DNA of 64,000 bases from positions 18,793 to 82,792 of the forward strand of contig CAYQDF010000002.1 of NCBI GenBank assembly GCA_964416175.1. The letters are read 5' to 3'. The position numbers were made by a program, and so were the translations under genes. This document shows, in pieces, positions 53,228-63,165 of the stretch (its first letter is position 1; each line of letters begins with the position of its first letter). The stretch is from CAYQDF01 sp964416175. GTDB taxonomy: Bacteria > Chloroflexota > Anaerolineae > Anaerolineales > UBA4823. Below the pieces are notes generated by a model. That model ran no database searches and was not told the origin of the DNA. It saw only the letters and a program-made list of their open reading frames with translations.

Positions 53228-55522
53228 TCACGGTCTGTTCACGACGATGGCCGTCCCGCTGCTGTCGCCGTCCGGGTCGTGGTTGTCCGGCGAATTGTAG
53301 ATGAGCGTGCTGTGGGTCACGCTGTTCACGGTGAAGGTCACGCTGGTGAAATTGTTCCGGATGTTGTTCTTGGAAACCGTGCACACTCCCGCGCTGTCTG
53401 TGGTGCAGGAGGCCGATCCGGAGGCGCCGTTGCTCCATGCGCCACTGACGAGGGCGCCAGCGACTGGGGAGTGGTTGGAGTCGTGGACGGTGATCGTCAC
53501 GAAGGCGGTCCATTTTCCACCCTGGCTGGTGCCAGCGCCATCCAGGTCGCCCACGTGCAGGCTGGTCGGGCCGCCTCCATTGCTCACGGTGACGCTGTTG
53601 CTGTCCGTGTCCTGCGCTCCGAGGTTGTCGGTTGCGCGCGCGTTGAGGACGTGGGCGCCATCAGTAGCTGTTGTGGTATCCCAGCTCGCTTCGTAAAAAC
53701 CTGAGCCGCTGTTGAAGACCGTGGGCTGGAAGCTGCCGCCATCCACGCTCCATTCGACGCTCGCGATAGTCCCGTCGATGTCGGCGGCGCTGATCTGGAC
53801 GGTGACGGTGCCGGAGACGGTGCTGGCTTCGGCAGGGTTGACGATGCTCACGGTGGGCGGGGTGTTACCGCCGCCCCCACAGTCCCGGATCTTGAACGAC
53901 CCGACCCGCGTCTGCCAGGGTGCCGAGCCTGTGACGGCGTAATATTCCTGGGTGTACCAGAAGGTGCAGTCGTCTGTCGGGTCGACGCTCATCATGCTGT
54001 AATCTCCCCACCGGCCCGAGTTGTGAGTCTGCGATCCGCCGCCGCTGATGATCGTCCCCTCCCCCTGGGTCATCTGCCCCAGGGCGTCGCCGTCCAATCG
54101 TCCGGTATACCGGATGGAGGGGTAGACCGACGTACTGGAGACCGAGTAGCCCAGACTGATATCCCCGGCGCTGTTCATGGCGATGCTCCCCATCCAGCGG
54201 TGATTCGCATCGGGCGAGTAAGTACCCTGCTGGTAGATGGTCCAGCCAGCCCCGCTGTCCCGCAGCTCGTACCAGCGAATGCCTGCCCGGTCTGCACCGT
54301 TCACGTCAACCGTGTGGTTGGTCACCAGGGTCTCATAGGTCCCGAAATTGCGATATTGCAGGCGGTACATCAGGCGGTCTGAGATGGCGTCCACCTTCTT
54401 CGACCTGCCGGGCTGGGGGATGCAATTGCGCGAGAAGCCGCACAGGTTCGAATCAAATGCGGCGGTGGGGAGGTCCGCAAGGTGGGTGAAAGTCGAGCTT
54501 GCAGGGCTCCCCCAATCTACGGAAAATTCCCACAGCTGCAGCTGGTCGGTCGGGAAACCGAAGGCATCATCATCGACCTGTGTGTAGATGTTCGGCGCGC
54601 CTGGGGGAGGTGGGGGGCCGTCCAGGTCGGAGGGGAGCATCCCGCCCAGGTCTGGATCCTGATTATAGAGGTCGAAGTACACCATCAGCGCAGGATCTCC
54701 GTTCAGCATGGCATCGCGCTCGAACACGACAACGCCCTGCCCGGCCCAGTTGCACGTGATGCTGGTGCAGGTGAATTGGTTGACTGCCATGTAGTACCCG
54801 TCCGGCCAGACCCCAAATTTGGGATAATCGTTCAGTTTGGTATTGCTGATGAGGAAGGCGTACCGGTGCCAGGCTCCTAGGGGATCGCCGCTCTGGGAGA
54901 TCGCGATGCACTCGTAGAAAGGTCCGGAGGGGAAGTTCGGCAGGGCAAACTGGCTCGCCAGCCACCGGTCTGCCAGTTCATCGTAGAGCACGATTGGGTC
55001 GCCGTCGTTGGTGGTCTGGCAAGGTCCGCCGAAACCTGACCATAGGGTATTGGTATTGGCCGGGCCGTAGAGCAACGAGCCCGAGCGGCTGTAAATCGCG
55101 AAGGACAGGTTGACCATCTGGATGTAGTGGTTGGGACCGATGTCGCCAACCGTGTCTGGCGGGAGGACGCCGTTCACGTTGTTGATCCCTTCGAAGTTCA
55201 CGGATGGAGCAGGGATTGCCGGACCATCGCTGGGACTCTGGAGGACCGGGTCGAGACCGGAGAGGCCTGAGCTGCCCTCCCGGTTGGGAAGCCACTTGCG
55301 CGGCTTGGGATTGGAGGGACCTTCCGTGATCGGCGGGATCGGTTCCACCTCGCCCAACGGCTCGGAGAGGTCCACATGGGCTGCTGAACGGACGATCGGC
55401 CGGGCGCCATCCCGGGCTGTGGATACTGACTCGGGAGGAGTTTCTCCCATATAGCCCGGTGAGGCTGCCAGGGTAATAACAAGAGATGCGAGTATGAAGA
55501 AAAATGTGATTTTCGATCGCAT
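53228..55522 (-). CDS. Large secreted protein with an Ig-like domain
   Basis: 764 residues with a signal peptide (ITFFFILASLVITLAASPG). Residues 90-550 form a large extracellular domain with beta-propeller-like motifs (VGDIGPNHYIQMVNLSFAIY, PSIRYTGRLDGDALGQM). A bacterial Ig-like domain follows (PPTVSIVNPAEASTVSGTV) and a C-terminal beta-sandwich (VGDLDGAGTSQGGKWTAFVT, AGVCTVSKNNI) of the type found on secreted proteins. I see no catalytic motif. No anchoring motif is visible, so it is probably released or held by other means. Confidence 0.78.
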   Translation of the reverse strand: MRSKITFFFILASLVITLAASPGYMGETPPESVSTARDGARPIVRSAAHVDLSEPLGEVEPIPPITEGPSNPKPRKWLPNREGSSGLSGLDPVLQSPSDGPAIPAPSVNFEGINNVNGVLPPDTVGDIGPNHYIQMVNLSFAIYSRSGSLLYGPANTNTLWSGFGGPCQTTNDGDPIVLYDELADRWLASQFALPNFPSGPFYECIAISQSGDPLGAWHRYAFLISNTKLNDYPKFGVWPDGYYMAVNQFTCTSITCNWAGQGVVVFERDAMLNGDPALMVYFDLYNQDPDLGGMLPSDLDGPPPPPGAPNIYTQVDDDAFGFPTDQLQLWEFSVDWGSPASSTFTHLADLPTAAFDSNLCGFSRNCIPQPGRSKKVDAISDRLMYRLQYRNFGTYETLVTNHTVDVNGADRAGIRWYELRDSGAGWTIYQQGTYSPDANHRWMGSIAMNSAGDISLGYSVSSTSVYPSIRYTGRLDGDALGQMTQGEGTIISGGGSQTHNSGRWGDYSMMSVDPTDDCTFWYTQEYYAVTGSAPWQTRVGSFKIRDCGGGGNTPPTVSIVNPAEASTVSGTVTVQISAADIDGTIASVEWSVDGGSFQPTVFNSGSGFYEASWDTTTATDGAHVLNARATDNLGAQDTDSNSVTVSNGGGPTSLHVGDLDGAGTSQGGKWTAFVTITVHDSNHSPVAGALVSGAWSNGASGSASCTTDSAGVCTVSKNNIRNNFTSVTFTVNSVTHSTLIYNSPDNHDPDGDSSGTAIVVNRP

Positions 55523-55786
55523 GTTTCTGGATTCCTTTAGCGAATTGTTTTATTTATCAGAGAATCAACAAGAGTGAGCCGCGAAGTTTGATTTGCGCTG
55601 TTCTACCTCCTTTATGGGATAAAAGCTGGAATTTGGGTCGCTTGCTGGCGGCAGCCCCCCGCTCAAAAAGCCGTTGGGCAAAGATCGATTTACCCCGCCA
55701 TTTCTTGTCTGGCGATCTTATCACAGAATTGGAAATTTTATGACAAATTGTGTCCTAATCGAATGCACCTGGTTGCCTCGACTGGT

Positions 55787-56677
55787 TCATGAAGTAGCTG
55801 CCAGGACTGCCGCACGGCGCCGGACGAGCAGCCCCTCAAGCGTGTAGATCGCCAGCGCGACCCAGATGAGGCTGAATCCGATCAGCTGGATCTGCGTGAA
55901 TGGTTCATGGTAGAGGAACACTCCCAGCAGGAACTGGCAGGTGGGGGCGATATACTGCAGGATGCCTACCATATAGAGCGGAATCGAGCGGGCCGCTGTT
56001 GCGAAGAGTAGCAACGGCAGGGAGGTAATCACACCTGCCAGCCCCAGGAGAAGCGTGACTCCGGCACCGGCGTGGGCGAAGGCGCCCAGGCTGTTTCGCT
56101 CGAGGGCCAGCAGATAAAATAGCGCGGGGAGGAATAAAAGGCCGGTTTCCAAAGTCAAGCCGTGCAACGCCCCCAAAGGCGCCACCTTCTTCATAAGCCC
56201 GTACAGGCCGAAGGTCAGTGCAAGCGCCAGGGCGATCCAGGGCAGTTTCCCGAGCTCCAACGTCAGGTAGATCACTCCAGCAGCTGCCAGGGCGACGGGC
56301 AGCCACTGCGCCGGGCGCAGCCTTTCACGCAGGAAGGCCACTCCCAACGCCACGCTCAACAAGGGATTGATGAAATAGCCCAGGCTGGTCTCGACCACCT
56401 GGCCCGCGTTGACCCCGTAGATGTACACCAGCCAGTTGGCTGCCAGCAGGCAGGCTGCCAGCGCATAGAGCAGCACGATCCTGGGACGGGTGATTTCGGT
56501 TTTCCAACGGAGCCATTCCTTGCGGGCCAGGATGACAAGCACCAAGAACAAAAAGGACCAGACGACCCGGTGAAACATGATCTCGAGGGCCGGCACGCTC
56601 TGCAAGGATTTGAAGTAAATGGGGAAGAACCCCCACGTCAAGTAAGCGCCGATCCCGGCGAGGACACCTTTGTTCAA
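55787..56677 (-). CDS. rarD: RarD family EamA transporter
   Basis: Ten-span drug/metabolite transporter family protein. About 296 residues from TTG 56677, which fits the family N-terminus (NKGVLAGIGAYLTWGFFPIY). Seen: SVPALEIMFHRVVWSFLFL, ANWLVYIYGVNAGQVVETS and QYIAPTCQFLLGVFLYHEPF. RarD members are linked to chloramphenicol tolerance, but the substrate is unknown. An upstream in-frame start (56737) would add an atypical leader. Confidence 0.88.
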   Translation of the reverse strand: MNKGVLAGIGAYLTWGFFPIYFKSLQSVPALEIMFHRVVWSFLFLVLVILARKEWLRWKTEITRPRIVLLYALAACLLAANWLVYIYGVNAGQVVETSLGYFINPLLSVALGVAFLRERLRPAQWLPVALAAAGVIYLTLELGKLPWIALALALTFGLYGLMKKVAPLGALHGLTLETGLLFLPALFYLLALERNSLGAFAHAGAGVTLLLGLAGVITSLPLLLFATAARSIPLYMVGILQYIAPTCQFLLGVFLYHEPFTQIQLIGFSLIWVALAIYTLEGLLVRRRAAVLAATS

Positions 56678-57000
56678 CCTGCACCTCGTTCCGCTGGATT
56701 GGTAACAGGCCAATAATACCAGGAAAATCGAGTACAAATTCCCGGTCCGCGCACTCCAGGAGGTAGGAATCGAACCCGGGCAGCAGCCGGCCCATACGCA
56801 TCCAGGCAGCGCAGGGCAATCCTGGCCAGCGTTTCCTGGCGTGGGAGGAAGACTGGTTCCCCGAGCCAGCTGTCGAATAAGACATAGGTGGAAGGACAGC
56901 CGGAATCACCTTAAAAATTCCTGGAGAACTTTTTATTCCGGAAATTTCGTGGTAAAATCGAACACATGTTCTATCTTTGGATCGCAGAAGTGGATAGGCT

Positions 57001-57645
57001 ATGAACATCTCTCACACGCAGCCGGCACAAGGAGGTCTCGACGGGCTGCTCCTGGCAGCTCTGGCCCTGGTCGCGTTTATGGGCTTCGCCATCCTCAAGG
57101 ACCTGGACGTGCAGCCTGTCGAGCCCGCCCGGATCGAGGTGCCACCTGCGGCGGAGGTGGCCGCCGATTTATCCGTCGAGGTCGGATCGGGCCGGGTTGC
57201 TGTTCCTGAAGCCGAGATCGGAGCTCTACCGGCTGATCTTGAAAGAATTGCCGCTCCTTACGACCACTATACGATCACGCAGGGACCTCACGGGGCTTCC
57301 TACGGGCACATGGCGATCGACCTCGCGGCTGGCAAAGGAGCAGTAATCAAATCCCCCATCACCGGCAAGGTGACTGCCCGCTATGTGGACCAGTACGGCA
57401 ATCCGACGCTCGTAATCGAAAATGAATATTATCAAGTCACACTTTTGCACGGTAAATATACCGTGGAGGTGGGACAGCAGGTAGAGATCGGGCAAAAAAT
57501 CGGGAAGGAAAGCAACCTGGGCTACACGACCGACATGGCTGGCCGTCCCTGCCGGGATCGGGGGTGTGGTTATCACACTCACCTGAACATCTTCGACAAG
57601 CGCCTGGGTGCGAACATCAATCCATTAGACGTCATCGGTAATTGA
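57001..57645 (+). CDS. M23 (LytM-like) metallopeptidase
   Basis: 214 residues: a single N-terminal membrane anchor (LLLAALALVAFMGFAIL), a linker, and an M23 peptidase domain. The zinc ligands are visible: HMAID (HxxxD) near residue 103, LLHGKYTVEVGQ, and HTHLN (HxH) near 198. Family members cleave peptidoglycan cross-links or serve as non-catalytic activators; all zinc ligands are kept here. A TAAAAT box lies 40 bases before the ATG. Confidence 0.85.
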   Translation: MNISHTQPAQGGLDGLLLAALALVAFMGFAILKDLDVQPVEPARIEVPPAAEVAADLSVEVGSGRVAVPEAEIGALPADLERIAAPYDHYTITQGPHGASYGHMAIDLAAGKGAVIKSPITGKVTARYVDQYGNPTLVIENEYYQVTLLHGKYTVEVGQQVEIGQKIGKESNLGYTTDMAGRPCRDRGCGYHTHLNIFDKRLGANINPLDVIGN

Positions 57646-58032
57646 GATTGATCCTGATCGCACTGCAGGCTGCTTGCCAGCCTGCAACCACAACGGTATT
57701 CACCCTGGCTCCCACCAGGGGAGCCCACGAAACAGCAGCGCCCACCCAATTCGCCTGCTGGCGTCGTGCAGGACTGGCGTGCAGTTGACAGGGATTGCTG
57801 CGAGCAATTGATGAGCCTGATGCCACAGTCCTGGCCCCCGGGTCTGCGAACGGCATCGTTCGCCAAAGAGGGGTGGAGGCAGGCAACCTGCTCGCAGAGC
57901 GTTCCGGGCATTTCGGGTACATCACTGGCCTGGTAATCCTGTGGGGGATCCCCTGAATCCGGTTTGGGGAATCGGGGAACTTTTCAGGCGGGCTCCGGCG
58001 TTAATGATCATACGCGACCCGAGGGCATCTCC
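57646..58032. other. 387-base gap with stem-loops and no supported gene
   Basis: A 9-base stem TGCAGGCTG/CAGCCTGCA (57664-57672, 57678-57686) lies 19 bases after the M23 gene and could end its transcript, but there is no T-run. A second, 6-base stem follows near 57708-57725. I see no convincing coding frame; the 97-codon minus-strand frame here lacks a ribosome site. Confidence 0.5.
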
Positions 58033-58542
58033 ATGGATTCTGCATCTCTGTTCACACTGGCATCCGGGGTGATATTGTTGTTTTACGGGCGGCGCTATTT
58101 CTGGCTGGCAGCCGGCCTGGTCGCGTTCTTATTCGGCTGGCAGTTTTTCGGAGAAAGGATCGGAGATGGATGGACAGCGGTTTTGATCGGATCTGCAGCC
58201 GGTATACTTTTTGCCTGGCTGGCGGTGAAGTTCATCCGGACAATCGCGCATGTGATTGGTTTCCTCGCCGGAGCCTTGGCCCTGCCTTTTTTTCTGGGGA
58301 TCTTCGGAGTCGATCTGCACTGGCTTCTGTCAGCGACCGTTGGAGGAGCGATCGGCCTGGTCCTGATTGCCGCTGCCTTTGGTTGGGGGCTCGTCTTACT
58401 CACTTCGTGGGTGGGGGCAGGAGCGGTCTCCGGGAGCCTGCAGGCATGGCTGGATCTGGGGGAAACTGTGGCCGGCGTGGTCTTTATCGCGCTGCTGCTG
58501 TTCGGGGTGGTCTACCAGACTCATCCCAAACGAAGAAGATAG
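58033..58542 (+). CDS. Small multi-span membrane protein (DUF4203-like)
   Basis: 169 residues, almost all hydrophobic: about seven spans, with GFLAGALALPFFLGIFG and GAIGLVLIAAAFGWGLVLL, and the GLLVAFLFGWQFFGERIGDG-like second span, ending in a basic tail (THPKRRR). It resembles DUF4203/TMEM198-type proteins, a resemblance only. ATG 58033 chosen; the frame is open 23 codons further upstream without a ribosome site. Confidence 0.65.
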   Translation: MDSASLFTLASGVILLFYGRRYFWLAAGLVAFLFGWQFFGERIGDGWTAVLIGSAAGILFAWLAVKFIRTIAHVIGFLAGALALPFFLGIFGVDLHWLLSATVGGAIGLVLIAAAFGWGLVLLTSWVGAGAVSGSLQAWLDLGETVAGVVFIALLLFGVVYQTHPKRRR

Positions 58543-58922
58543 ACCGGGCATTGCATCTCGAGAGCTGGCAAGAAAATTCTGCATGAGGAGCGGGGAGAAT
58601 TGTATTTCCAGGCACGCGAATGTGACAAAAGCCACATTTAACCCATGTAATTTGACAGTCATGCTTTGCATGTAAATTCGCTACAATAAAATAAAAATAG
58701 TTTTCCTTCCTGACCATTAAGATGCTCTGGACTTCACAGCCGGGACGATGAGCAAGCATAGCAGGGCATCCGTACATCGTTGCCTGGTTTGATTTCTGAA
58801 TTCCTGGAAGTCAATCTGAGCAATTTTTAATTAATCGGAAAAGTACTTGGTTCACGGAGAGAGCATACCTACTCAATGCAGTGACTGGTCTCTGCAGACT
58901 GCGCGAATAGAGAGGTTGCCCA
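58543..58922. other. 380-base gap before the V-type ATPase operon
   Basis: AT-rich in the middle. TTGACA (58652-58657) and TACAAT (58682-58687) are 24 bases apart, too far for one promoter, so I cannot fix the operon promoter. A palindrome ATGCTTTGCAT lies between them at 58661-58671. No gene is supported. Confidence 0.45.
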
Positions 58923-59282
58923 ATGACTTTACCACCGTCACAAGCTACAGAACTCTCGTCTTTGGACCAGATTCGGCAGGCTGAGGCAGAAGTGGCCCGC
59001 AGGATCGCGCTTGCCCGTGAAAACGCAGAACACACGCTGGCACAGGCGAAGTCACAGGCAAGGTCTCTCGTTGAAGAAGCTGCAAGGAGCGGAAAGAACG
59101 AAGGGCAGGCACTGTATCGTGAGATCCTTGCCAGGGCTGAGGAAGAAGCCAAGGCGATTCTCGCAAATGCCAAGTCATGTGGGGAGGACCTGCAGCGCAG
59201 AGGCGGTGAAAGGATAGAAATGGCGGTTCAATACATCCTGGATCTCGTCCTGGACCTCGGGGTAGAAGAGAGAGTCAAATGA
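58923..59282 (+). CDS. V-type ATP synthase peripheral stalk subunit (G/H)
   Basis: A 119-residue, mostly helical, charged protein (QAEAEVARRIALARENAEHT, REILARAEEEAKAILANAK) that fits the coiled-coil stalk subunit pairing with subunit E and connecting the head to subunit I. Its stop overlaps the next start by 4 bases. The name differs between species (ntpF, atpH, G), so I give no symbol. Confidence 0.78.
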   Translation: MTLPPSQATELSSLDQIRQAEAEVARRIALARENAEHTLAQAKSQARSLVEEAARSGKNEGQALYREILARAEEEAKAILANAKSCGEDLQRRGGERIEMAVQYILDLVLDLGVEERVK

Positions 59283-61183
59283 ACATCGACATGGTCCCGT
59301 TGGAAATCATCGGGATGAAGCGTGACCTCCAGGTTATTCTGCGTACGTTGCGTGATCTGGGGTGTGTGCATATTGATGATTTGAAAGAGACCCCCGAGAT
59401 ATCTGCGCGTCCCCTAACATTAGATCGCGAGACTCTCGTCCAGCAGGAAGAACTGGGATTGTTGGTCGCCCGAATCGAGGGCTTGCTAGGCATACTTGGT
59501 TGCGCAGCCACGGTTCCCCGCCTGACAATCTCAGAGGATTCTTTATTGGAAGCCAGAGCTGGGGTTGACGAGCTGATGCCGAAAGTCCAGCAGCTCACCT
59601 CGCGGCGAGAAAAACTGCAGGCAGAACTTGCATCGTTACCCCGCTATGAAGTCACCTTGAGAAAGTTATTACCGATTATTCCGGCCTCAGCTCACGAGCC
59701 CGAGAATGTAACGGTGGGTGTCCTGGTGAGCCGGATTCACGTTGGCGTGCTGGATTCGATCGGAAAACATATTCTCGAATTGACAGGCGGTCATGCTGAG
59801 ATGGTCGCCAGCGATGTGGATGCCTCCACGCGCGCCATGCTGGTCGTCTTCCCCGAGGAATTCACTGTAGAAATCGAAGACTTATTGGGGAAGGAAGATG
59901 TCTCGCGCCTTCGCCTGCCAGCCGAGTTAGGGCAGGGACCGCCTGATGTGATCTTGGAGAAACTCCATCGGCGGATGACGGTGATCCCAGGTGAATTGGC
60001 TGAGATCGACCGCGAGCTGGCGCGGACCTCCGCGAGCTGGTGCGACAAATTGAACACCTGGCGGGAGATTTTGCGGGATCAAATCGACGCCAACAGTGTC
60101 TTGCCCCGGTTTGGCGAGACCGATATGACATTTGTGCTGATGGGGTGGGCGCCAGCTGGAGATGCGACCCGGGTAGAAGAGGCGCTCAAGGCGGCGATTG
60201 GTGAAGCCGTCCTTGTCCAGCGCCTGCCAATGACGCCGGAGCTCAAAAAACGCGCCCCTGTATGCCTGGAGAATCCCCTCCCGGCCAGACCCTTCGAGAG
60301 CCTGGTCGGTTTGCTGGCCCTCCCGCGCTATGCGCACATCGACCCGACGCGCCTGATAGCGTTCTTCATGCCGATCTTCTTCGGCATGATCCTGGGGGAT
60401 GTCGGGTACGGTGGACTCTTGCTGCTGGGGTGTGTGGCGTTCATCCGCCGGCTCAAACGGGGGGTCGCGCGGGATATTATCATCGTCCTCGCGATGGGGG
60501 CAGGATGGTCCGTTGTTTTCGGTTTCCTGTTTGGTGAAGCATTCGGCACGCTCGGAGAGCGAATTGGATTGCATCCCCTTTGGTTTGACAGGGCCAGCGC
60601 AGAACACGTTGCCGGTCTATTGTTGATGACCCTGGCGGTCGGAGCCGTCCACATTACATTAGGTCTGATCCTGGGTGTGTATGAGGCTGTCCGCGATCGC
60701 AGCCGAAATCATCTGCTCGAACGAGGCGGAATGCTCGTCGGCCTGGTGAGCCTCTTCTCGATCGTGGGTATCTTGGCAAAAATTATGCCGAGCGAATTCA
60801 TGACCCCTGCGGTCGCCGGCCTGATCATCGGGATCGTACTCTTGAGCGCATCGCTCGGCTGGTTGGGAGTGATTATGGGGCCGATCGAGTTCATCGGTCT
60901 GATCGGCAACATCCTCTCTTATTTACGCATTGCGGCCATTGGATTGGCTTCTGTCTATCTGGCTAAAGTCGCCAACGATATGGCCGGGATGGTCGGGAAC
61001 CTCATTGTCGGTGTCATCCTGGCAGTCTTGATCCACGCCCTCAACCTAGCACTTGGCGCCTTCAGCCCGACCATTCACAGCTTGCGCTTGCACTACGTTG
61101 AGTTCTTCCGCAAATTCTACGAAGGCGGAGGCAGACCTTACACACCTTTTAAGAGCGATCTCGAGTTGAGTGGAAAAATGTGA
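59279..61183 (+). CDS. atpI: V-type ATP synthase subunit I (a subunit)
   Basis: Membrane stator with the ion half-channels. 634 residues: a cytoplasmic N-terminal half with coiled coil (residues 1-330) and a C-terminal half with about eight spans. Seen: IFFGMILGDVGYGGLLLLG near residue 365, LGWLGVIMGPIEFIGLIGN and ILSYLRIAAIGLASVYLAK near 545, which contains the functional Arg of the channel. Starts overlap on both sides by 4 bases. Confidence 0.92.
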   Translation: MNIDMVPLEIIGMKRDLQVILRTLRDLGCVHIDDLKETPEISARPLTLDRETLVQQEELGLLVARIEGLLGILGCAATVPRLTISEDSLLEARAGVDELMPKVQQLTSRREKLQAELASLPRYEVTLRKLLPIIPASAHEPENVTVGVLVSRIHVGVLDSIGKHILELTGGHAEMVASDVDASTRAMLVVFPEEFTVEIEDLLGKEDVSRLRLPAELGQGPPDVILEKLHRRMTVIPGELAEIDRELARTSASWCDKLNTWREILRDQIDANSVLPRFGETDMTFVLMGWAPAGDATRVEEALKAAIGEAVLVQRLPMTPELKKRAPVCLENPLPARPFESLVGLLALPRYAHIDPTRLIAFFMPIFFGMILGDVGYGGLLLLGCVAFIRRLKRGVARDIIIVLAMGAGWSVVFGFLFGEAFGTLGERIGLHPLWFDRASAEHVAGLLLMTLAVGAVHITLGLILGVYEAVRDRSRNHLLERGGMLVGLVSLFSIVGILAKIMPSEFMTPAVAGLIIGIVLLSASLGWLGVIMGPIEFIGLIGNILSYLRIAAIGLASVYLAKVANDMAGMVGNLIVGVILAVLIHALNLALGAFSPTIHSLRLHYVEFFRKFYEGGGRPYTPFKSDLELSGKM

Positions 61184-61227
61184 ATGCAGATCGACAACCT
61201 GGAAAGCATTTTGAGAAGGAGGATAAT

Positions 61228-61458
61228 GTGGAAACTGGATTGGGAGATGGACTCACCGCCATCGGTGCAGGGCTGGCCGTAGGCCTGGCTGCCATCGGGA
61301 CGGGCCTGGCACAGGCGCGAATCGGATCGGCTGGTGCCGGGGTGATCGCCGAAAAACCGGAGGCGCTCGGCACGATCATCCTGCTGGTGGCCATCCCTGA
61401 GACCATGGTGATCCTCGGGTTTGCCGTGGCGGCGATGGTACTGCTTCTCGGCGGTTAA
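61228..61458 (+). CDS. atpK: V-type ATP synthase subunit K (c ring)
   Basis: Rotor ring protein. GTG 61228 has AGAAGGAGGAT directly upstream; the frame is open to 61180 with no ribosome site. 76 residues with two helices, so it is the 8-kDa single-hairpin type and not the 16-kDa duplicated type. Helix 1 ends with GTGLAQARIG; helix 2 carries the ion-binding Glu in VAIPETMVILGFAVAAM. A Gln in helix 1 and ET in helix 2 match ligands used for sodium in other rings, but they do not settle the ion. Confidence 0.9.
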   Translation: METGLGDGLTAIGAGLAVGLAAIGTGLAQARIGSAGAGVIAEKPEALGTIILLVAIPETMVILGFAVAAMVLLLGG

Positions 61459-61460
61459 TT

Positions 61461-62096
61461 ATGAGCCTTGCCGCCATCCTGGAGACAGTCCGGGCATCGG
61501 GTGAAATCCGGGTGCGGGAGATTGAGAAGCAGGCCAGCGAGCAGGCCGCTGCGATCCTTGATGCAGCGCGCCAGGAAGCCCATCGGGTCAGGGAAGAAGC
61601 CTGCTCGAGGGAGGTGCTTCCGGCGTATCGAGAGCGTGCAAGGATTATCCACCGGGCGCGCCTGGAGGGATTGCGTCTCCTGGGGGATGTGCGGGAGGGG
61701 CTGGTCAATCAAGCACTCGATCTGGCAAGAAAGCGCCTGATCGGTCTTCGCCATGAGGCGCTTTATACCCAGGTGCTCCACAAGTTGACCCAAGAAGCGC
61801 TGTCTGAACTCGAGAGTTCGTTGGGTGACGCTGTTCCTATTCGGCTGGAGCTGGATCCCAGGGATAATGGCTTAATTGATACCATCCTGCCTATCATTGA
61901 CCTGGTCCAGCCGCTGAGGATTGAACTGGAGTTCAATCTGAATTGTTGGGGGGGCGTAATCGCCCGGAGCCGGGATGAAAGTATTATCGTTATTAATACC
62001 CTGGAATCCAGGTTTGAGCGTGCTCTGCCTGTGCTGCGCCGCAGATTGTCAGCCCTGTTTGAGATTGAGACCACGGATGCTCTGACCCATGGCTGA
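61461..62096 (+). CDS. atpE: V-type ATP synthase subunit E
   Basis: Peripheral stalk subunit. 211 residues: a long N-terminal helix (EIRVREIEKQASEQAAAIL) for the stalk and a globular C-terminal domain (PLRIELEFNLNCWGGVIARS, FERALPVLRRRL) that caps the head. It starts 2 bases after subunit K and overlaps subunit C by 8 bases. Confidence 0.9.
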   Translation: MSLAAILETVRASGEIRVREIEKQASEQAAAILDAARQEAHRVREEACSREVLPAYRERARIIHRARLEGLRLLGDVREGLVNQALDLARKRLIGLRHEALYTQVLHKLTQEALSELESSLGDAVPIRLELDPRDNGLIDTILPIIDLVQPLRIELEFNLNCWGGVIARSRDESIIVINTLESRFERALPVLRRRLSALFEIETTDALTHG

Positions 62097-63165
62097 ATTC
62101 GATTATGGCAATGCCCGAATCAGGGTGATGAAATCACGGCTACTGGTGTGGCGGGAGCTTGAAGTCCTGGCGGAATCTGGGAGTTTGCAGGGTCTGATCG
62201 CGGGGCTGTCCAAAACAGCGTACTGCAAGCCTGTTGAATCGGCATTGACACGGGCCAGCGGCATCGAATGCGTATCGATCGCTCTGCGAGAAGACCTCGA
62301 GGCCACGCTCGGAAAGCTCAAAGGGTTCTTCGACGGGGAGGCCAGGGAATTGCTCGCCATAATCCTGCGCGCGTACGATGCTGAAAACTTGAAGGCGATC
62401 TTACGAGGTGTTTCCAGGCAAGCTTCTCCACAAGAGATATTTTCGGCGGTCTTGCCGGTTGGCGAGATCGATTCCAGGGTGTTAGCCGAGCTGGCGAACG
62501 CGCCTGACCCGCGACAGGTAATCGACTTGTTAGCCAGCATGGCCATTCCACTTGCCCAACCCCTTCTCAAGTTGCGTGTAGAGCGTCCGGGAGCAGGAAC
62601 GATTTTAATGGAAATCAGGCTGGACCAATGGTTTTATCGGAATTCCTTTCACTACCTTCGAGAGGAAGAACTCGAAGGAAGCGCTTTGAAATCAGCTCTG
62701 GAAATGGATGCGGACCAGGACAATTTAATGACTGTGTTTCGAATTATCCAGTCACCTGAGGAGCGTGCCAGATTGCGAGACTGGCTGGATAGCGCCGATC
62801 TCACAGAATTGTTTGTTGGTCCGGGGAAGTTATCCTTCGACCTGCTTGCCAGGGCTGGGGCTCAGACGAGCATTGGAGAGGCAGTGGAGTCTCTCTCCGG
62901 GACTGTGTACGAAGTTCCATTGAGAGAAGGATTGGCAGGTTATGCTGCTACAAGCCGATTGAGCGAATTCGAAAAGCAGCTGCAGGCTTTTCGCGAGCGG
63001 TGGGCTGTTGCCATGATCCCGAAAGATCCCCTGGGGATCGGGGTCGTCCTGGGCTATCTGGCCCTGAAGCTGAACGAGATCCGCAACCTCCGCTGGATCG
63101 CCCATGGGATCAATTCAGGTCTGCCAGTAAAGATTATCCGCTCGGAATTGGTGAAACTCGAATGA
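62089..63165 (+). CDS. atpC: V-type ATP synthase subunit C (V0D/AC39)
   Basis: Central socket connecting the c ring with the rotor shaft. 358 residues, all helical. Seen: FDYGNARIRVMKSRLL, DAENLKAILRGVSR near residue 95, and the C-terminal PLGIGVVLGYLALKLNEIRN and LRWIAHGINSGLP, which are family landmarks. Overlaps on both ends (8 and 4 bases). Confidence 0.9.
   Translation: MAEFDYGNARIRVMKSRLLVWRELEVLAESGSLQGLIAGLSKTAYCKPVESALTRASGIECVSIALREDLEATLGKLKGFFDGEARELLAIILRAYDAENLKAILRGVSRQASPQEIFSAVLPVGEIDSRVLAELANAPDPRQVIDLLASMAIPLAQPLLKLRVERPGAGTILMEIRLDQWFYRNSFHYLREEELEGSALKSALEMDADQDNLMTVFRIIQSPEERARLRDWLDSADLTELFVGPGKLSFDLLARAGAQTSIGEAVESLSGTVYEVPLREGLAGYAATSRLSEFEKQLQAFRERWAVAMIPKDPLGIGVVLGYLALKLNEIRNLRWIAHGINSGLPVKIIRSELVKLE

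Noticed and set aside
56758..56800. tRNA-like T-arm (GGTTCGATTCC) on the minus strand
   Set aside because: No acceptor or anticodon stem can be paired around it, so it is at most a tRNA fragment or chance.
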